Positions 62,333 through 64,000 of a DNA stretch of 64,000 bases are shown one piece after another. The DNA lies in assembly GCF_003818135.1 (NCBI RefSeq), contig NZ_RPOH01000021.1, forward strand, positions 91,040 through 155,039, written 5' to 3'. The stretch comes from Buttiauxella warmboldiae. GTDB taxonomy: Bacteria > Pseudomonadota > Gammaproteobacteria > Enterobacterales > Enterobacteriaceae. The translations under genes were made by a program, and so were the position numbers. Within the stretch, counting starts at the first letter, position 1. Each line of letters opens with the position of its first letter. The notes under the pieces are model-generated. The model ran no database searches. It was not told the DNA's origin and saw only the letters and a program-made list of their open reading frames with translations.

Positions 62333-62638
62333 ATGTCAAAAGATACTACATCAGAACATTTGCGCGCTGAGTTGAAATCCCTGGCAGATACCCTTGAAGA
62401 GGTGCTGAGCGCATCGACGGATAAGTCTAAATCCGAGCTTGAAAAGCTACGTGGCAAAGCAGAAAAAGCGCTGAAAGAGAGCCGTGTGCGCCTGGGGGAT
62501 ACCGGTGACGTCATTGCCAGACAAACCCGCGAAGCGGCGGCAAAAGCTGACGATTATGTCCGTGAAAATCCATGGACCGGCGTCGGTATTGGTGCGGCGA
62601 TTGGCGTCGTGCTCGGCGTGCTGCTGACGCGTCGTTAA
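62333..62638 (+). CDS. yqjD: DUF883 ribosome-associated membrane protein YqjD
   Basis: This 101-residue protein matches E. coli YqjD: a long amphipathic helix (residues 5-75) and a C-terminal membrane anchor after ENPWTGVGIGAAIGVVLGVL. YqjD is associated with the inner membrane and ribosomes in stationary phase. ATG at 62333 with GGAGAG upstream. Overlaps nothing; yqjE follows after 2 bases. Confidence 0.93.
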   Translation: MSKDTTSEHLRAELKSLADTLEEVLSASTDKSKSELEKLRGKAEKALKESRVRLGDTGDVIARQTREAAAKADDYVRENPWTGVGIGAAIGVVLGVLLTRR

Positions 62639-62640
62639 TT

Positions 62641-63039
62641 ATGCCTGAATCCCATCAATCTCAAGGGCCAGGTAAAGGCGTACTGGGTATTGGTCAGCGC
62701 CTTGTCACCATCATTGTAGGAATGGTGGAAACGCGCGTTCGCCTTGCCGTGGTGGAGCTGGAAGAAGAGAAGGCGCATCTCGTTCAGCTGCTGCTGATGC
62801 TTGGGCTAACCATGTTGTTTGCGGCATTTGGCTTAATGAGTCTGATGGTGCTGATTATCTGGGCAGTCGACCCGCAGTATCGCTTAAATGCCATGATTGC
62901 GACTACCGTCATACTGCTGGCTTTAGCCTTGATTGGCGGTATCTGGACGCTGCGTAAATCTCGCCGGTCCACGCTGTTACGCCATACCCGTCGGGAGTTG
63001 GAAAACGACCGCGCGCTGCTGGAAGATGACAAGCCATGA
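62641..63039 (+). CDS. yqjE: Phage holin-like superfamily protein YqjE
   Basis: This 132-residue protein has two adjacent membrane segments (LLLMLGLTMLFAAFGLMSLM, TVILLALALIGGIW) and charged ends. It matches the E. coli YqjE family. Membrane protein of unknown function, co-transcribed with yqjD and yqjK. Stop overlaps the yqjK start by 4 bases. Confidence 0.92.
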   Translation: MPESHQSQGPGKGVLGIGQRLVTIIVGMVETRVRLAVVELEEEKAHLVQLLLMLGLTMLFAAFGLMSLMVLIIWAVDPQYRLNAMIATTVILLALALIGGIWTLRKSRRSTLLRHTRRELENDRALLEDDKP

Positions 63040-63326
63040 GCGACCGTGAGCGCGATAAGCGTAAGGCATTTTTACTCAGCCAGATCCAACAGCAGCGCCT
63101 GGATTTAAGCGCCAGCAGACGCGACTGGCTCGAAGCGACCGGCGCATATGACCGCGGCTGGAGTACGCTACTGAGTTTGCGCAGCTATGCGTTAATCGCC
63201 AGCAGCGTAATGGCTATCTGGACCGTGCGCCACCCAAGCTTCCTGATGCGCTGGGCCAGGCGCGGGTTGGGTGCCTGGAGCGCCTGGCGGCTGATCCGCA
63301 GCACCATTGAGCAGCAATCACGTTGA
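63036..63326 (+). CDS. yqjK: YqjK family protein
   Basis: This 96-residue basic protein with one weak hydrophobic stretch (SYALIASSVMAIW) matches E. coli YqjK. Function unknown. Start overlaps yqjE by 4 bases. A strong terminator at 63332 ends the operon. Confidence 0.9.
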   Translation: MSDRERDKRKAFLLSQIQQQRLDLSASRRDWLEATGAYDRGWSTLLSLRSYALIASSVMAIWTVRHPSFLMRWARRGLGAWSAWRLIRSTIEQQSR

Positions 63327-63331
63327 TCTTA

Positions 63332-63358
63332 ACGCCGCTTCCCGCAAGCGGCGTTTTT
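63332..63358 (+). terminator. Terminator after yqjK
   Basis: Arms CGCCGCTT (63333-63340) and AAGCGGCG (63346-63353), loop CCCGC, then TTTTT. Strong intrinsic terminator. Confidence 0.88.
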
Positions 63359-63536
63359 ACTGCTGAGCTTGCTCAACTAATTTGAAAAACATCGACAGTT
63401 TTCCTTGCTAACAATCCGATAACGTCCCGTCTATTATCCTCCACAGCAAAGCGCAATTACCGGTAACTATCGGAAATTGCAAAAACAAACATCCCTGGGC
63501 TGATAGCACCCACAAGAGATTTGCTGGAGAGTAAAA

Positions 63537-63929
63537 ATGAAAAAATTAGATGATGCTGGCGTTCTGTTAGCACGGATCCTGATGCCGATTCTGTTTATCG
63601 TGGCAGGCTGGGGCAAAATCAGCGGTTATGCCGGCACTCAGCAATATATGGAAGCGATGGGGGTTCCGGGATTTTTGCTGCCGCTGACCATTCTGCTTGA
63701 GTTCGGCGGCGGCCTGGCGATTCTGTTCGGTTTCTTTACTCGTACTACAGCGATTATTACCGCGGTGTTCACGCTGCTGACCGCGTTCTTGTTCCACGGT
63801 GATTTCAGCCAGGGCATGAACTCAACTATGTTTATGAAGAACTTCACCATCGCTGGTGGCTATCTGTTGCTGGCTATCTTTGGACCGGGTGCCTACAGCA
63901 TCGACCGCGTACTGAAGAAAAACTGGTAA
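63537..63929 (+). CDS. yqjF: DoxX-family membrane protein YqjF
   Basis: This 130-residue DoxX family protein has four membrane segments (LARILMPILFIVAGWGKISG, LEFGGGLAILFGFF, TAIITAVFTLLTAF, IAGGYLLLAIFGPG), matching E. coli YqjF, a quinol-oxidase-like subunit reported to respond to aromatic compounds. ATG at 63537 with GGAGAG upstream. A terminator follows at 63952. Confidence 0.93.
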   Translation: MKKLDDAGVLLARILMPILFIVAGWGKISGYAGTQQYMEAMGVPGFLLPLTILLEFGGGLAILFGFFTRTTAIITAVFTLLTAFLFHGDFSQGMNSTMFMKNFTIAGGYLLLAIFGPGAYSIDRVLKKNW

Positions 63930-63951
63930 TCCTCTATACTGAGTTTTGTTA

Positions 63952-63981
63952 AAAGCGAAGGTTAATCCCTTCGCTTTTTTT
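63952..63981 (+). terminator. Terminator after yqjF
   Basis: Arms AAGCGAAGG and CCTTCGCTT with a 6-base loop, then a run of T. Intrinsic terminator, last feature in the window. Confidence 0.88.
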
Positions 63982-64000
63982 GTGTGCGCCGGGCATGGCG

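Noticed and set aside
1..64000. CRISPR arrays, rRNA genes or further tRNAs
   Set aside because: No regularly spaced repeats, rRNA-like stretches or other tRNA cloverleaves were seen while reading the window.

Overview
This window comes from a chromosome of the family Enterobacteriaceae. The right-hand 14 kb is the conserved ygjR-alx-sstT-ygjV-uxaA-uxaC-exuT-exuR-yqjA-mzrA-yqjCDEK-yqjF backbone, close to Escherichia coli in order and protein sequence. The genus is most like Enterobacter, Lelliottia or Citrobacter, which is a judgement from memory and not a search. The left 49.9 kb is the integrase-proximal part of an integrating conjugative element (ICE). It ends at a tRNA-Leu(CAA) gene on the minus strand (49894-49978), with a tyrosine integrase just inside that boundary. 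The other end of the ICE lies left of position 1.

Conjugation genes are of the MPF-G / SPI-7 / ICEclc class with a MobH relaxase. They sit in two blocks: 1-4945 (TraK-, VirB10/TraB- and lipoprotein-type proteins, then a TraC/VirB4 ATPase) and 14206-18243 (TraU-, TraH- and TraG-like). A 9 kb cargo block separates them. It holds a predicted PD-(D/E)XK protein, a gene under a palindrome, a cysteine-rich small protein with a partner gene, a 432-residue unknown protein, two paralogous XRE repressors with matching operator pairs, an Nlp/SfsB-type regulator, and a glucitol-type PTS with a Gfo/Idh/MocA dehydrogenase.

The most unusual content is at 18.6-27.3 kb. A low-GC operon encodes a cytosine-5 DNA methyltransferase, a very large protein with both a MORC/HSP90-type and a histidine-kinase-type GHKL ATPase domain, and a protein with a receiver domain. 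It converges on an Mrr-like nuclease gene. This looks like a restriction or defence system in which a phosphorelay may control the nuclease. The ATPase gene carries a one-base frameshift in a T6 run, and an IS256-family element sits between the convergent genes.

Next come ICE accessory genes (27.9-29.8 kb: a small protein, an ArdC-like antirestriction protein, a NUDIX hydrolase) and a relaxase gene cut short by an IS1-family element. Two transport modules follow. Module A (31.3-40.4 kb) has MgtC, a 2H phosphoesterase, a UgpBAEC-like ABC transporter, a KdgM-like porin and a LacI regulator fused to a solute-binding domain. Module B (41.0-47.0 kb) has a ROK regulator, a GlpQ phosphodiesterase and an iron/polyamine-type ABC transporter. 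Both look suited to importing and opening phosphodiester-containing compounds. The intact relaxase and integrase then close the element. Its relaxase leader is a diverged copy of the one in front of the broken relaxase.
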